DNA of 32,025 nt from a virus. A program made the translations under genes and the position numbers. The stretch lies in IMG/VR virus record IMGVR_UViG_3300035703_000304, positions 1-32,025 of that record; one strand, 5' to 3'. This document shows positions 8,141-15,911 of the stretch, piece by piece. Position 1 is the stretch's first letter. Each line of letters begins with the position of its first letter. Under the pieces are notes generated by a model. The model ran no database searches. It had not been told where the DNA came from and was given only the letters and a program-made list of their open reading frames with translations.

Positions 8141-8837
8141 CTTCATCTCCATTCATTAGGGCATCCCAGGCATTAGGGAATACTTCAGAGCAGACTCGGC
8201 AGATGTTCTCTGCAACGATCCTTGTCTCTGCTTGGGCTTCCTTTGCTAACCTTAATTGACATACTCTAGCAAAGGCGTAAAGGCTCCCACTCCAATACCA
8301 TTCAGTCATCATGGATTGGGGGAGAATCATCCTAGCTTGCTCAGGGCAAATACCTTCCTTAAGCATCAGCTCATACAATGTTACCATATAAGCAGTGTAC
8401 TTGTCAACTGTTTCATTCCAGTCTGTGAAACTTTGTACAGGCTCTGATGAACTACCTTGCTTGACATTGGGTGCTTTACGTCTGAAATAAGTAGGCTGAT
8501 AGAACTCTGGTGAGCTATCAACATAGCGTCTACTGACTTCATTCCAGGCTAACCCTACCGTATGCTTCATCAACTGCCTAGCTACGAATATAGGTGCTTT
8601 AACCCTGAACTGGATAAAGCAATGACTGAAGGGACTCCAATGGTTATGTTTAGCTAGATACTTAATCAGCTTGACATCTTTAGGATCTAACACAGGTAAA
8701 GGGAAGTAATGGTTACTTTGCTCTGTGTCAAACCAATCAGTAGCCTCTGACTCTTTATCGAAGCTAACACGAGCAGCATTGACAACTGTTAAGTCATCGC
8801 CCATGTGGTTTAGGTAATCAACCTTTATGTTTGCCAT
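8133..8837 (-). CDS. thyX: Flavin-dependent thymidylate synthase
   Basis: 234 residues. It makes dTMP from dUMP using FAD and NADPH with methylene-tetrahydrofolate as carbon donor. The ThyX fold is recognisable: NAARVSFD near 20-27, the substrate/FAD segment HNHWSPFSHCFIQFRVKAPIFVARQ at 64-88, followed by KHTVGLAWNEVSRRY (91-105), the phage form of the RHR-x7-S motif with Lys-His-Thr in place of Arg-His-Arg, and ARMILPQSMMTEWYWSGSL near 170-187. It overlaps the nuclease gene upstream by 20 bases. With the class II RNR it forms a dNTP-supply set in the same operon. Confidence 0.95.
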   Translation of the reverse strand: MANIKVDYLNHMGDDLTVVNAARVSFDKESEATDWFDTEQSNHYFPLPVLDPKDVKLIKYLAKHNHWSPFSHCFIQFRVKAPIFVARQLMKHTVGLAWNEVSRRYVDSSPEFYQPTYFRRKAPNVKQGSSSEPVQSFTDWNETVDKYTAYMVTLYELMLKEGICPEQARMILPQSMMTEWYWSGSLYAFARVCQLRLAKEAQAETRIVAENICRVCSEVFPNAWDALMNGDEDE

Positions 8838-9249
8838 AGACTTTTCTCAATGTGGTTGCTAGTTTGCTTTGCTCTACAGTCTTCTGTCGTTGCTGGATCT
8901 CATACAACTTAGCCTTTGATGCTAGCTCTATGAAGTGATCAAGATCAACAACAGCTAAAGGTGTAGATCTATTCTGCTTCAGAACCAGTAAAGGCTCTGT
9001 TTCTTTTCCTTCACAGTGCCGTATTGCTTGTTCGTAGTCGTTGAAGATAGCGATTCTTGCTCTGTTCTTGCATTCGATGCCGTAACGGAATCTCTCCAAA
9101 GCATTCGACGAGAGCCAGACATCCTCGCCCTGTGTACCCATTGGTGTACTTTTGCAGTCATGTTCGCTCAGATTAAAAGTATCTCTTAGTTTCTCAACTA
9201 CTAGCTTTTGCAGTAGTCTTCCTTTGTTTTTTGCGCTTGAAGGCTTCAA
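8818..9249 (-). CDS. Putative PD-(D/E)XK-type endonuclease
   Basis: 143 residues from a TTG start at 9249, supported by GGAG seven bases upstream. Motifs of the restriction-endonuclease fold are visible: N-terminal AKNKGRLLQKLVVEKL (a helix with Gln14 and Glu19), GEDVWLS with Asp43, and YGIECKN with Glu59-x-Lys61. Small phage nucleases of this kind act as Holliday-junction or repair nucleases or break down host DNA; which of these applies cannot be said here. It overlaps the 93-residue gene upstream by 56 bases and ThyX downstream by 20. Confidence 0.7.
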   Translation of the reverse strand: MKPSSAKNKGRLLQKLVVEKLRDTFNLSEHDCKSTPMGTQGEDVWLSSNALERFRYGIECKNRARIAIFNDYEQAIRHCEGKETEPLLVLKQNRSTPLAVVDLDHFIELASKAKLYEIQQRQKTVEQSKLATTLRKVYGKHKG

Positions 9250-9475
9250 TATCGATCTCCGTCCATTGACTAATCCATGCTTTAGGAATGATCATCAATC
9301 CATTACACTCATCATCATGTATGGTGGCTGCGATGTGTACACAATCATTGTTCTCAAACGTCATGAACCCTATTGCTTTACACTTTGCAGTATCACCAAC
9401 ACCCTTCTTAGACCATCCTGAGCTGGCTACTGCATCAACCCATTCTAAGTAAACTATTGTGTCGGTGGTTGCCAT
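9194..9475 (-). CDS. Hypothetical small phage protein (93 aa)
   Basis: A 93-residue protein starting at ATG 9475. Its pattern (YLEWVDAVASSGW ... KAIGFMTFENNDCVHIAATIHDDECNGLMIIPKAWI) resembles a family of small beta-rich proteins often seen in phage replication operons: a Trp-Asp-Asp opening, a GF/GY strand, then a hydrophobic strand and 'IP'. No function is known to me. It ends in a basic tail (KRKKQRKTTAKASS). It overlaps the exonuclease stop by 22 bases and the endonuclease start by 56. Confidence 0.75.
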   Translation of the reverse strand: MATTDTIVYLEWVDAVASSGWSKKGVGDTAKCKAIGFMTFENNDCVHIAATIHDDECNGLMIIPKAWISQWTEIDIEAFKRKKQRKTTAKASS

Positions 9476-10143
9476 AGCTCATCTTCCTGTCGTCTAATCC
9501 ATAACAATTGACCATTCTCTATTACACGTTCTTGATTGTTATCGTAAGCCTTCAGCACAGCTTCATACATCTTTAGCTCTGTCTCAGCTTCAGCAAGGAT
9601 CTTATCTGCTTTCTTAGGACCGATACCACGTAAGCCTTCGATGTTATCTACCTTGTCTCCAGTAAGGATTTGTCGGTAGAAGTTTTTAATAGCTTCTTTG
9701 TCGTCGATGTAATAACTCTCTTTCTTGACTGGGTTGTAGTGATAACCAGGAATCATGTCTAAGTCTTTGTCAATGGTAACGATTACCGATTTGTCTCGTA
9801 AGCTCGTGGCATGGATTCCAATAGCATCATCAGCCTCTTGTCCGTTGACCACTCTGAAGTCCCAAGCAGTATGCAGGTACTCACGAAGGCGAGGAAGATG
9901 AATTGGCCTAGCTGCATCTTTTCTGTTTCCTTTGTAGGGTTGTGTCTTAGCAATGTCATACCTAAAGTTCTTAGATCCTGTTAGGTAGCCGACACAATCA
10001 TCAGAAGAGAGGTCTATAAAGACCAGCTCTTCCAACAACTCTACCATGGTTTTGATGGCTACAGCCTCAGTCTCTTCATTGCAGGCAAAGCCTACTCTGT
10101 AGCAGAGGATGTCACCATCAATGATTGGCAGTTTAGAGGACAT
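9454..10143 (-). CDS. 5'-3' exonuclease / flap endonuclease (FEN, PIN-like)
   Basis: 229 residues with all FEN landmarks: IDGD near residues 8-11 (first metal ligands), YKGNRK, QEADDAIG, TIDKDLDMIPG, and the helix-3-turn-helix TGDKVDNIEGLRGIGPKKA that binds DNA. Phage enzymes of this family remove RNA primers and 5' flaps and degrade host DNA. The ATG lies within the end of the SSB gene (11-base overlap), so the two are coupled. It is a stand-alone form of the domain that bacteria fuse to Pol I and pairs with the family A polymerase encoded upstream in the same operon. Confidence 0.93.
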   Translation of the reverse strand: MSSKLPIIDGDILCYRVGFACNEETEAVAIKTMVELLEELVFIDLSSDDCVGYLTGSKNFRYDIAKTQPYKGNRKDAARPIHLPRLREYLHTAWDFRVVNGQEADDAIGIHATSLRDKSVIVTIDKDLDMIPGYHYNPVKKESYYIDDKEAIKNFYRQILTGDKVDNIEGLRGIGPKKADKILAEAETELKMYEAVLKAYDNNQERVIENGQLLWIRRQEDELWQPPTQ

Positions 10144-10534
10144 CTTCCTCTTCCTCCTCCATCTTTGGAGCAGAGTTATAGGTAACGAGATCAGTAATCA
10201 CAAGCTTCTTCAGCGAAGGCGATACACCTTTCTTGTTCTTAAAGGTCCAAGAGTAAGCACCTAAGACACACACAGCCTTGGTTCCGTTACCAACATGTGC
10301 TAAGACTTCATCACCATTCTTATCCAATGGTTTGATGGTATGGTTACTCTTAGCAGTGATGAAGAAACCTTTACCTTCTTTATTACGAACAGTGATACCC
10401 ATATCCTCTAAAGCCCTTACAGCCTTCTCTGACAGGTTTGTTAGATCTACTTGATACTTACCAGACATGTCGTTAGGCTTGTCCAGGAACGGCCACATAA
10501 GGGTTGCTTCGATACGTACAGGTTTGATATCCAT
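10133..10534 (-). CDS. Single-stranded DNA-binding protein (T7 gp2.5-like)
   Basis: 133 residues. The body has the pattern of a small OB-fold phage SSB: an ATLMWPFLDKPND opening, a Lys/Asn-rich KSNHTIKPLDKNG segment, and a strand ending in YSWTFKNKKG. The C-terminus is a typical acidic tail with six consecutive acidic residues (PKMEEEEEDVL). In such proteins the tail interacts with polymerase and helicase and limits DNA binding. A good SD (AAGGAAG) stands before ATG 10534. It sits between the polymerase-side small gene and the 5'-3' exonuclease. The identification rests on layout and composition, as these SSBs diverge strongly. Confidence 0.8.
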   Translation of the reverse strand: MDIKPVRIEATLMWPFLDKPNDMSGKYQVDLTNLSEKAVRALEDMGITVRNKEGKGFFITAKSNHTIKPLDKNGDEVLAHVGNGTKAVCVLGAYSWTFKNKKGVSPSLKKLVITDLVTYNSAPKMEEEEEDVL

Positions 10535-10542
10535 AATCTTCC

Positions 10543-10758
10543 TTAGTTTAACTTTGCTTTATCAATTGCCATCATTGCCATGATGTCTGCTTTTACACTA
10601 TCCTCTGCTGACTGAGCAACAGAGTACAACAACGTAACCATCACACCATTTGAGACAAGCTTATCAGTACTTATATCCATCAGTATATCACCATCATCAC
10701 TCCTTGTAAAGCGAACAGTAACAGTTAGTTCATCGATCTTAAGTGGATCGGTAATCAT
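10543..10758 (-). CDS. Hypothetical small protein (71 aa)
   Basis: 71 residues, starting at an ATG that overlaps the DNA polymerase stop (TGATG). The first half is predicted beta (LKIDELTVTVRFTRSDDGDILMDIS), the second helical (VTLLYSVAQSAEDSVKADIMAMMAIDKAKLN). No motif is recognised. Its position between polymerase and SSB suggests a replication accessory role, which is inference only. Confidence 0.75.
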   Translation of the reverse strand: MITDPLKIDELTVTVRFTRSDDGDILMDISTDKLVSNGVMVTLLYSVAQSAEDSVKADIMAMMAIDKAKLN

Positions 10759-12398
10759 CAGTGAGTTTCCTTCCAGTTATTACCTACTTTGTATTCCCCT
10801 GTCAAAGGACAACGTAACCCTAAGGTTACTCCAGCTTGCTCTATAGCGTCTACTGCAAGCTCACCAACCTTGTCGGCTAACTCAGAAGGACACTCTATCT
10901 GCCATTCATCATGGACGTTAGCAACAAACTTAGCAGGGATCTTAAGCCTCTTCAGTGAATCATGAAGATGGATAAGAGCCTGTTTCATACAGATCGCCCC
11001 AGCTCCTTGAAGAAGCGTATTAAGTGCTGCGTGTTCCGACCGTATCCATAGTCTACGACCATCCAATCCTGGCACAAACCCTTTCTCTGCATACTTTGCA
11101 ACTTTCTCTTTAAGCATTTTGAGAGCTGGCGTATTCTTAAGGAACGAGGCGATAAGCCTCTTACCAGCATCTGCGTTGCCTCCGACAATTGATCCGATCT
11201 TAGCTGGGCCAGCCCCGTATAGAAATGCGTAGATAAACGTCTTTGCTTGCGGTCTGGTTTGTAGACCAGCAGCGAGTTGGTTTTTGCTGTGGACATCCCC
11301 ATTGATCACCTCCTTTGTATAGTCTTCATCTTTCATGTAGTGAGCTAGCATCCTAAGTTCTAATCCTGAAGCATCACATCCTACTAAGACATTACCAGCA
11401 TCTACAGTCCACACTTGTCTGGATACATCACCATACTCTGCTGTCACTGCAGGAACCTGAGCCATGTTAGGGCTATGGTGTGTCATACGGCCTGTGACAG
11501 CACCATTAGTGATGACCTTACCATGAACCCTACCATCGTCAGCAACGTGCTCTAGCCACGATGAAGCCTGTGCAATACGCTTTTGTATCAGCAGATACTC
11601 AGCCATTGCCTTAGCCTCTGGATAGGGTAGCTTAGACAGGATAACCTCATCAACCATAGGCTTTCCAGTCTCAGTAAACTTCTCAGGCTTCCAGCCTAGC
11701 GATGTCAGTCTACGTCCTATCTGATCTCTAGAGCCAGGGTTAAATATTTCAACATGATCCTTTAGTTTCTTTCCTGTCTTTTCGCTAATCCTTTCTGTAA
11801 TGATGGGTGGAAATATTGATTGTAGATTCTCCTCTATGTTAGATAACTTAGACTGTAGCTCGGACACAAAAGCAGTACATAAAGGTATGTCTAACTTAAA
11901 ACCATTACGCTCTTGCTGTGCAACAATGAACTGTACCTTGTGCTCCAGTGCAATGCTTTGCGGTGAAAAGTCCTTCATATCTTCGCATAGTTTGCGGTGA
12001 AGATCACCAGTGAGGTGTACATCCTGGATACAGTAGTCAATCATTTGCTGTGTCAGTGCTGTAAAGTCTTGGAAGTCAATCTTGTGATTCCCTAATCTTT
12101 TCCCCCATGCTTCGAGACTGTGACCTCCTTCGATACTGGGATTCCATAGCCTCGACAGCACGAGCGTATCTGAGGCCTTCTTGAGTGGTATCGTAATGTT
12201 CCACAATCTCCGAAGGTGGTAACCGTCGAAGCTGATTAGATTGTGTCCTATCACTGTGTCGCAATCCTCTATAAGAGGCTTTAGTGTATTTGGATGAGTA
12301 TGACATACCACCTCACTTGTTGTCAGATCCTTCGTGACTACGCAGAAGATAACAGTCTGTTTCATGTCTGTTTCGATGTCCAGAACTAAGCTCTTCAT
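10758..12398 (-). CDS. polA: DNA polymerase I family (family A) with 3'-5' exonuclease domain
   Basis: 546 residues, compact compared with about 700 in T7. The exonuclease domain is complete: Asp7-x-Glu9 (LDIET), HNLISFD at 52-58 and YCIQDVHLT with Asp126. Polymerase motif A is GCDASGLELRM with Asp342; motif B (O helix) has Arg382, Lys386, Tyr390 and Tyr394-Gly395; motif C is VHDEW (His496, Asp497, Glu498). Tyr at the position equivalent to E. coli Phe762 is typical of T7-like polymerases. There is no 5' nuclease domain; that activity is encoded separately at 9454-10143. The start is the Met six residues before the catalytic DIE and overlaps a small upstream ORF. Confidence 0.96.
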   Translation of the reverse strand: MKSLVLDIETDMKQTVIFCVVTKDLTTSEVVCHTHPNTLKPLIEDCDTVIGHNLISFDGYHLRRLWNITIPLKKASDTLVLSRLWNPSIEGGHSLEAWGKRLGNHKIDFQDFTALTQQMIDYCIQDVHLTGDLHRKLCEDMKDFSPQSIALEHKVQFIVAQQERNGFKLDIPLCTAFVSELQSKLSNIEENLQSIFPPIITERISEKTGKKLKDHVEIFNPGSRDQIGRRLTSLGWKPEKFTETGKPMVDEVILSKLPYPEAKAMAEYLLIQKRIAQASSWLEHVADDGRVHGKVITNGAVTGRMTHHSPNMAQVPAVTAEYGDVSRQVWTVDAGNVLVGCDASGLELRMLAHYMKDEDYTKEVINGDVHSKNQLAAGLQTRPQAKTFIYAFLYGAGPAKIGSIVGGNADAGKRLIASFLKNTPALKMLKEKVAKYAEKGFVPGLDGRRLWIRSEHAALNTLLQGAGAICMKQALIHLHDSLKRLKIPAKFVANVHDEWQIECPSELADKVGELAVDAIEQAGVTLGLRCPLTGEYKVGNNWKETH

Positions 12399-12492
12399 AT
12401 TTGTGTACCAGTTTCTGATAGTCTTCTAGCAGTGTATCATACTTCTTCTTTAGCTCTGCATGGTCAGCTAACAACCTATCCATTACCCACAT
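12313..12492 (-). CDS. Possible small coiled-coil protein overlapping polymerase start (59 aa)
   Basis: A 59-residue frame starting at ATG 12492 with a good SD (AAGGAG, six bases from the ATG). The first 40 residues form an amphipathic, charged helix (MWVMDRLLADHAELKKKYDT and onward). It overlaps the first 86 bases of the polymerase gene in another frame and follows the 74-residue paralogue gene whose stop is at 12483. A real gene is supported by the SD and by the otherwise unexplained 85 bases between stop and polymerase start; the long overlap argues for caution. It may couple translation into the polymerase, which has a weak SD. Confidence 0.5.
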   Translation of the reverse strand: MWVMDRLLADHAELKKKYDTLLEDYQKLVHKYEELSSGHRNRHETDCYLLRSHEGSDNK

Positions 12493-12707
12493 GGTTTACT
12501 CCTTGCTCGTATGGCGGCGGCGCATTCCGTGTTCCACGCTTCATATCCATCTTCGTCACGCAGTTCTTCACACACCTTCGCACACGCCTCACGCTCGATA
12601 GCGGCGACAAGGGCGGCGAAGCGTGTTACAGACCCCAATGGTTTTTCGTCAGATCCGTACGCTAGACCAGCCTCCCTAGCCATGCGGATAATTTCTTCTC
12701 GGTTCAT
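12483..12707 (-). CDS. Small accessory protein, 'REEIIRMAREAG' family, copy 1 (74 aa)
   Basis: 74 residues beginning MNREEIIRMAREAGLAYGSD, with a second block FAALVAAIEREACAKVCEEL and a final CAAAIRARS. A paralogue with the same three blocks lies at 14819-15076; the two share long identical DNA stretches (12501-12524 with 14831-14854, and 12568-12593 with 14910-14935). The codons are clearly more GC-rich (runs of GCG and GGC) than in the neighbouring replication genes, which points to import from another phage. It starts in an ATGA overlap with the upstream gene. Function is unknown. Confidence 0.8.
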   Translation of the reverse strand: MNREEIIRMAREAGLAYGSDEKPLGSVTRFAALVAAIEREACAKVCEELRDEDGYEAWNTECAAAIRARSKPCG

Positions 12708-12895
12708 CCCTCACCCCTGATGATATCTGCTGCATCAGCATAACCTCTTCTCTCTAAAACTTCAATGCAGCGATCTAACCTCTCTTCACTGGCTTGGAAG
12801 GCCACCATCTCAGCAAACTTCTCAAAGTCAAACAGTTCACAATCCATACGGTTGTTCCAGCACTGACTCATCATGTCTCTAAGTGTTTGTTTCAT
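12704..12895 (-). CDS. Hypothetical small protein (63 aa)
   Basis: 63 residues starting at ATG 12895, helical and charged (MKQTLRDMMSQCWNNRMDCE, then FEKFAEMVAFQASEERLDRCIEVLERRGYADAADIIRGEG). It overlaps the stop of the preceding 58-residue gene by 17 bases and the start of the 74-residue paralogue as ATGA, in line with the compact operon. No family is recognised. Confidence 0.7.
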   Translation of the reverse strand: MKQTLRDMMSQCWNNRMDCELFDFEKFAEMVAFQASEERLDRCIEVLERRGYADAADIIRGEG

Positions 12896-13055
12896 TCTTC
12901 AAACCCCAATCAAATTTATTTGCTTCATGGTAAGCAAGCTTTATTGCTTCTTTGATACCCCACTGAAGCAACATCTTAACTTCTTCACCAGTAAGATCAA
13001 AGTGTAGTGTAGCTGAACCATCATCATGCTCTTCAACGTTCGTTACCTCAGCCAT
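12879..13055 (-). CDS. Hypothetical small phage protein (58 aa)
   Basis: 58 residues from ATG 13055, with a strong SD (AGGAG, six bases upstream). It starts MAEVTNVEEHDDGSATLHFD and continues LTGEEVKMLLQWGIKEAIKLAYHEANKFDWG: an acidic strand followed by a long amphipathic helix. This pattern resembles small conserved proteins of many phages, without assigned function. Its ATG overlaps the stop of the 56-residue gene upstream. Confidence 0.75.
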   Translation of the reverse strand: MAEVTNVEEHDDGSATLHFDLTGEEVKMLLQWGIKEAIKLAYHEANKFDWGLKNETNT

Positions 13056-13225
13056 TATGGTCTCCTGTTAGCATCTTGCATAGCCTCTACGTAGTCTGAT
13101 GTCTTTCTAATCTCATTGATGATCTCTTCGAACGAACAAACTACTTCACCCATTGTAGACCCTGTACGGATCTGTTGTAAAGCAAATCGTTTCGTATCCT
13201 CTTTCAAATCTTCATAAGTCTTCAT
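13055..13225 (-). CDS. Hypothetical small protein downstream of primase-helicase (56 aa)
   Basis: I choose ATG 13225, which lies inside the last codons of the primase-helicase gene (14-base overlap) and has GAGG nine bases upstream; the frame stays open to 13294 but that part only shadows the helicase C-terminus. The product is a small helical charged protein (MKTYEDLKEDTKRFALQQIR ... FEEIINEIRKTSDYVEAMQDANRRP). No family is recognised. Confidence 0.65.
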   Translation of the reverse strand: MKTYEDLKEDTKRFALQQIRTGSTMGEVVCSFEEIINEIRKTSDYVEAMQDANRRP

Positions 13226-14822
13226 CTTGTGTGACCTCTGATAACCTTCCTGTTGAGTGGCTGTAGTAGACGTTACAGGCTGGACCTGTGACACCTGAAA
13301 AACGATTTTTTAAGACCCTAATCCTGGTGATATTGCGTTCACGTTCATCATCATGCTGTGCATTCCTTTCCATACCGATAACCATGTCAGACAATTGTGC
13401 AATGCTTCCAGAGCCTCTAAGCTGTCCTAGTGATGTTGCTGCTCCTTCTTCATGTCCTTTACCATCAGGTCTCTTTAGGTGGCTAACAATCAGTAAGGAT
13501 ATACCAGTCTCTTGAACCAGCATCCTTAGCTTTGTCATGATCTCGTCTAAGGCTTTCCTCTCATCGCCAACATCACCAGCACTGACGATGATGCTAATAT
13601 GATCCAGCACCACAAAGCTACATCCCAATCCCTTTGACATGAATCTGACTCTTGATAAAATATTATCAATTGACGTACTACCAAAATGATCAAAAAGATA
13701 AACCCTGTTAGTGCCAAGAGTGTGCTCAAAGGCATCTCTAAACTCCTCATCTGTGTATGCTGTGTCTGGTAAATGTAAAGGTTTGTTAGCGTGTATGGAC
13801 ATCAAGCCTTTAGCAGTGCGGACAGTAGACTCCTCGAGGAACATCAAGCCAATGTTGTCTTCAGTCTTACATAGGATGTGGTAAACAATCTCCCTAAGCA
13901 CCTGTGATTTACCCAGTCCAGATCCAGCAGTGAAGGTAACTAGTTCACCCTTCCTAATGCCATAGGTTAGCTTGTTAAGACCATCAAAGGGATAGTTACA
14001 TGAAGACTTAATAGCTGGTGTATTGATGTCTTCCCACAGCTTAGAGCCATTGACAATGCCATCAGGTACGTAGGTCTCAGCAGCAAACCAATCTTGTATG
14101 TATTCCTTTATTGCTCCTTCTTTAAGATAATCGTTAGCATCCTTGAATGGTGCTCTATGCTTGACAACCTTAGCCTTAGCACCGAATAGATCAGCTACTT
14201 GCGTAGCAGCTTTCTTCCCAGGTTCATCAGCATCAAAAGAGATAACAATGGTTTCAAAAGAATCAAGATATTCATAGTTGGCTTTACAGTCCTTTAGTGC
14301 TGCCTGTGCTCCGTTACGGATAGATACTGAAGGATACTTCATACCATTCATTTGATAGACAGCAATGGCATCAAACTCACCCTCAGTGATGGTAATGCTC
14401 TTCCCTCCTTTAGCAAATAAGTGTTGTCCGAACAATGTATTAGCTTTGCTCCAATCTCCTTTGATAGTGCATTCAGTCTTCGTAGCTTCATGCCTTATCT
14501 TGTATGCTGCTACCTTTCCATCAGCATCATGGTATGGAAACACTACTTCGTAGTCATCAGTAAGCACTACGTTGTATGCCTTCAGTGCATCAGCACTAAG
14601 GTTTCTCACTGGTATCGAACGATATTGACCTTGAATCATAGGCACAACTTTAGGCTTAGATGCTGTGTTTTGTACGAAGTTATCAACATTTGTAGACAAT
14701 TTAGTATTTGTACCACAGCTAAAGCAATGGCTCCATGTTTCTCCTTTGTCATTCTCCGACACTGATAAGGCATCAGAGCTACCGCAATCATCACAACCTT
14801 GGTGCGTAGCTAAGTATGTCAT
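13212..14822 (-). CDS. Bifunctional primase-helicase (T7 gp4-like)
   Basis: 536 residues. A zinc-binding domain leads (Cys10, Cys13, Cys33, Cys36), followed by a TOPRIM primase domain with TEGEFDA (Glu147) and SFDADE (Asp197, Asp199), then a RecA/DnaB-type helicase with Walker A TAGSGLGKS (298-306), Walker B-like FVVLDHIS (403-410) and the LIVSHLKRP sensor strand (444-452). It unwinds DNA at the fork and lays down primers for the phage polymerase. Its ATG overlaps the stop of the 85-residue paralogue, and its stop lies in the start of a 56-residue gene. No separate helicase loader is visible in the window. Confidence 0.96.
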   Translation of the reverse strand: MTYLATHQGCDDCGSSDALSVSENDKGETWSHCFSCGTNTKLSTNVDNFVQNTASKPKVVPMIQGQYRSIPVRNLSADALKAYNVVLTDDYEVVFPYHDADGKVAAYKIRHEATKTECTIKGDWSKANTLFGQHLFAKGGKSITITEGEFDAIAVYQMNGMKYPSVSIRNGAQAALKDCKANYEYLDSFETIVISFDADEPGKKAATQVADLFGAKAKVVKHRAPFKDANDYLKEGAIKEYIQDWFAAETYVPDGIVNGSKLWEDINTPAIKSSCNYPFDGLNKLTYGIRKGELVTFTAGSGLGKSQVLREIVYHILCKTEDNIGLMFLEESTVRTAKGLMSIHANKPLHLPDTAYTDEEFRDAFEHTLGTNRVYLFDHFGSTSIDNILSRVRFMSKGLGCSFVVLDHISIIVSAGDVGDERKALDEIMTKLRMLVQETGISLLIVSHLKRPDGKGHEEGAATSLGQLRGSGSIAQLSDMVIGMERNAQHDDERERNITRIRVLKNRFSGVTGPACNVYYSHSTGRLSEVTQDEDL

Positions 14823-15076
14823 TGCTCACCCCTTGCTCGTATGGCGGCGGCGCAGTTTCTCGCTTCCCACATCCATGCTCCGTCGTCTTCGTTCTTTTTC
14901 TGCACAGCGTCACACACCTTCGCACACGCCTCACGTTCATGCGCGGCGACAAGAGCAGCGAATCGTTCAAGAACATTGGGGGTGGCAAAGACTTGCACAT
15001 CGTCCCAGTGTTCTGGGCTTCTGAATGGTTTGCACCCAGCCTCTCGTGCCATGCGGATGATGTCTTCTCGTGTCAT
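14819..15076 (-). CDS. Small accessory protein, 'REDIIRMAREAG' family, copy 2 (85 aa)
   Basis: 85 residues starting at ATG 15076 behind GGAG within the shared junction that also encodes the upstream gene's last codons. It has the same blocks as the copy at 12483: MTREDIIRMAREAG, FAALVAAHEREACAKVCDAV and CAAAIRARG, plus an insert of about 15 residues (FRSPEHWDDVQVFATP). The DNA is GC-rich compared with the flanking primase-helicase. The stop overlaps the primase-helicase start. Function is unknown; two copies flanking the primase-helicase suggest cassette-like spread. Confidence 0.8.
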   Translation of the reverse strand: MTREDIIRMAREAGCKPFRSPEHWDDVQVFATPNVLERFAALVAAHEREACAKVCDAVQKKNEDDGAWMWEARNCAAAIRARGEQ

Positions 15077-15477
15077 GTGTTCTTCTCCTTTAGCTTGCGT
15101 AGTAGCTCGACGCGTTCTAAGTCCCACGCCTTTTGCTTTTGAGCCATAGTGCTGTTTGCCATGTGGTCGCATCGTTCAGCGTGAAGGAGTTGGGTTTCAA
15201 TCATCTCGTCAATTAATTCAACCTCGCGCTCCGTCAGCCCGACCCATTGCTTTGGGGTTACTTTTTCGTGGTATGTCTGGTCATTCATTACTGCCATAGC
15301 AAGTGCTTGGCACGTTTTGCAGGGAGTTGGGTCTTTGTAAAGCGCAGTCCATCGGTCAGGGTGACGGCCAATATTTGCGGGTATGTGCGTGATGACATTA
15401 TTCTCAATAAAGTTGTGCATCCACGCCACTGGCTGACCGTCATCTGCTGGTGTCTTTGCGTTTTTGTTTTCGCTCAT
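15073..15477 (-). CDS. Modular accessory protein with QWVGLT motif (134 aa)
   Basis: I choose ATG 15477 within the repeated junction sequence; the upstream extension of the frame overlaps the preceding gene. The 134 residues start with a hydrophilic leader, then QPVAWM (15-20), WTALYKDPTPC (43-53), KQWVGLTEREVELID (76-90) and a helical tail ending in LKEKNT. The PVAW, LY-x-x-P and QWVGLT blocks recur in the neighbouring genes and in many small phage/prophage proteins that lack known function. It has a Cys pair (CKTC, 53-56). It is part of a three-gene cassette joined by identical junctions. Confidence 0.75.
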   Translation of the reverse strand: MSENKNAKTPADDGQPVAWMHNFIENNVITHIPANIGRHPDRWTALYKDPTPCKTCQALAMAVMNDQTYHEKVTPKQWVGLTEREVELIDEMIETQLLHAERCDHMANSTMAQKQKAWDLERVELLRKLKEKNT

Positions 15478-15911
15478 GTGTTCTTCTCCCGCAGCTTGGC
15501 TTCGATGGCTTCGGCAAAATCCATCACGTTCTGATGTGCGGAGCAAATGTGAAACTCCACAGCATTTCCAGCCTCTGATCTGTTGCACTTCCAAATTTCA
15601 TCTGCGGTAAGACCAACCCATTGCTTTTGTGGTGCGGTGTAAAGAGGTGATCGACCTTCGCCAGCAGATTTGTAAATGGTTCCACACCCTACTGCATCGA
15701 AATGCTCACGCACCTCGTCGATCTTTACCCACCCTTCAACTGCGTTCCAGTATTCAAACGGCTCTGTCTCCAGTGCTTTGCGAAGCTCATCAATCTCCTC
15801 TTGCATACGAGCCTGAATCATTCCTTCGCTGATCATGCCGGTTTGATGATCGGGGTGCTCCTCGCACCGTTCATGCCAAGTCTTAATGTGTTTCATAGCT
15901 TCACGGCTCAT
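15474..15911 (-). CDS. Modular accessory protein with PLYTAP and QWVGLT motifs (145 aa)
   Basis: 145 residues from ATG 15911. The N-terminal half is a charged helical region (HIKTWHERCEEHPDHQTGMI ... EIDELRKALETEPFEYW), followed by SPLYTAPQKQWVGLTADEIW (about 88-107) and a C-terminal helix ending AIEAKLREKNT. The middle block matches the equivalent part of the genes on both sides. The last seven codons also form the SD and start of the following gene. Function is unknown. Confidence 0.75.
   Translation of the reverse strand: MSREAMKHIKTWHERCEEHPDHQTGMISEGMIQARMQEEIDELRKALETEPFEYWNAVEGWVKIDEVREHFDAVGCGTIYKSAGEGRSPLYTAPQKQWVGLTADEIWKCNRSEAGNAVEFHICSAHQNVMDFAEAIEAKLREKNT

Larger units (their letters stand above)
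12501..14935. repeat. Two pairs of identical 24- and 26-bp direct repeats in paralogous genes
   Basis: Positions 12501-12524 equal 14831-14854 (24 bases, ending in the codons of AAAIRAR), and 12568-12593 equal 14910-14935 (26 bases, coding for EREACAKVCE-like residues). Each pair lies in the same place in the two 'REEIIRMAREAG' paralogues, so this is recent duplication or repeated acquisition. The entry spans both copies; the sequence between is unique. Confidence 0.85.

Noticed and set aside
12432-12720. Plus-strand frames opposite the 74-residue paralogue
   Set aside because: GC-rich codons of the minus gene keep all frames open; similar shadows occur at the second paralogue (14816-15149). 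No SD, and antisense to a conserved gene pair.
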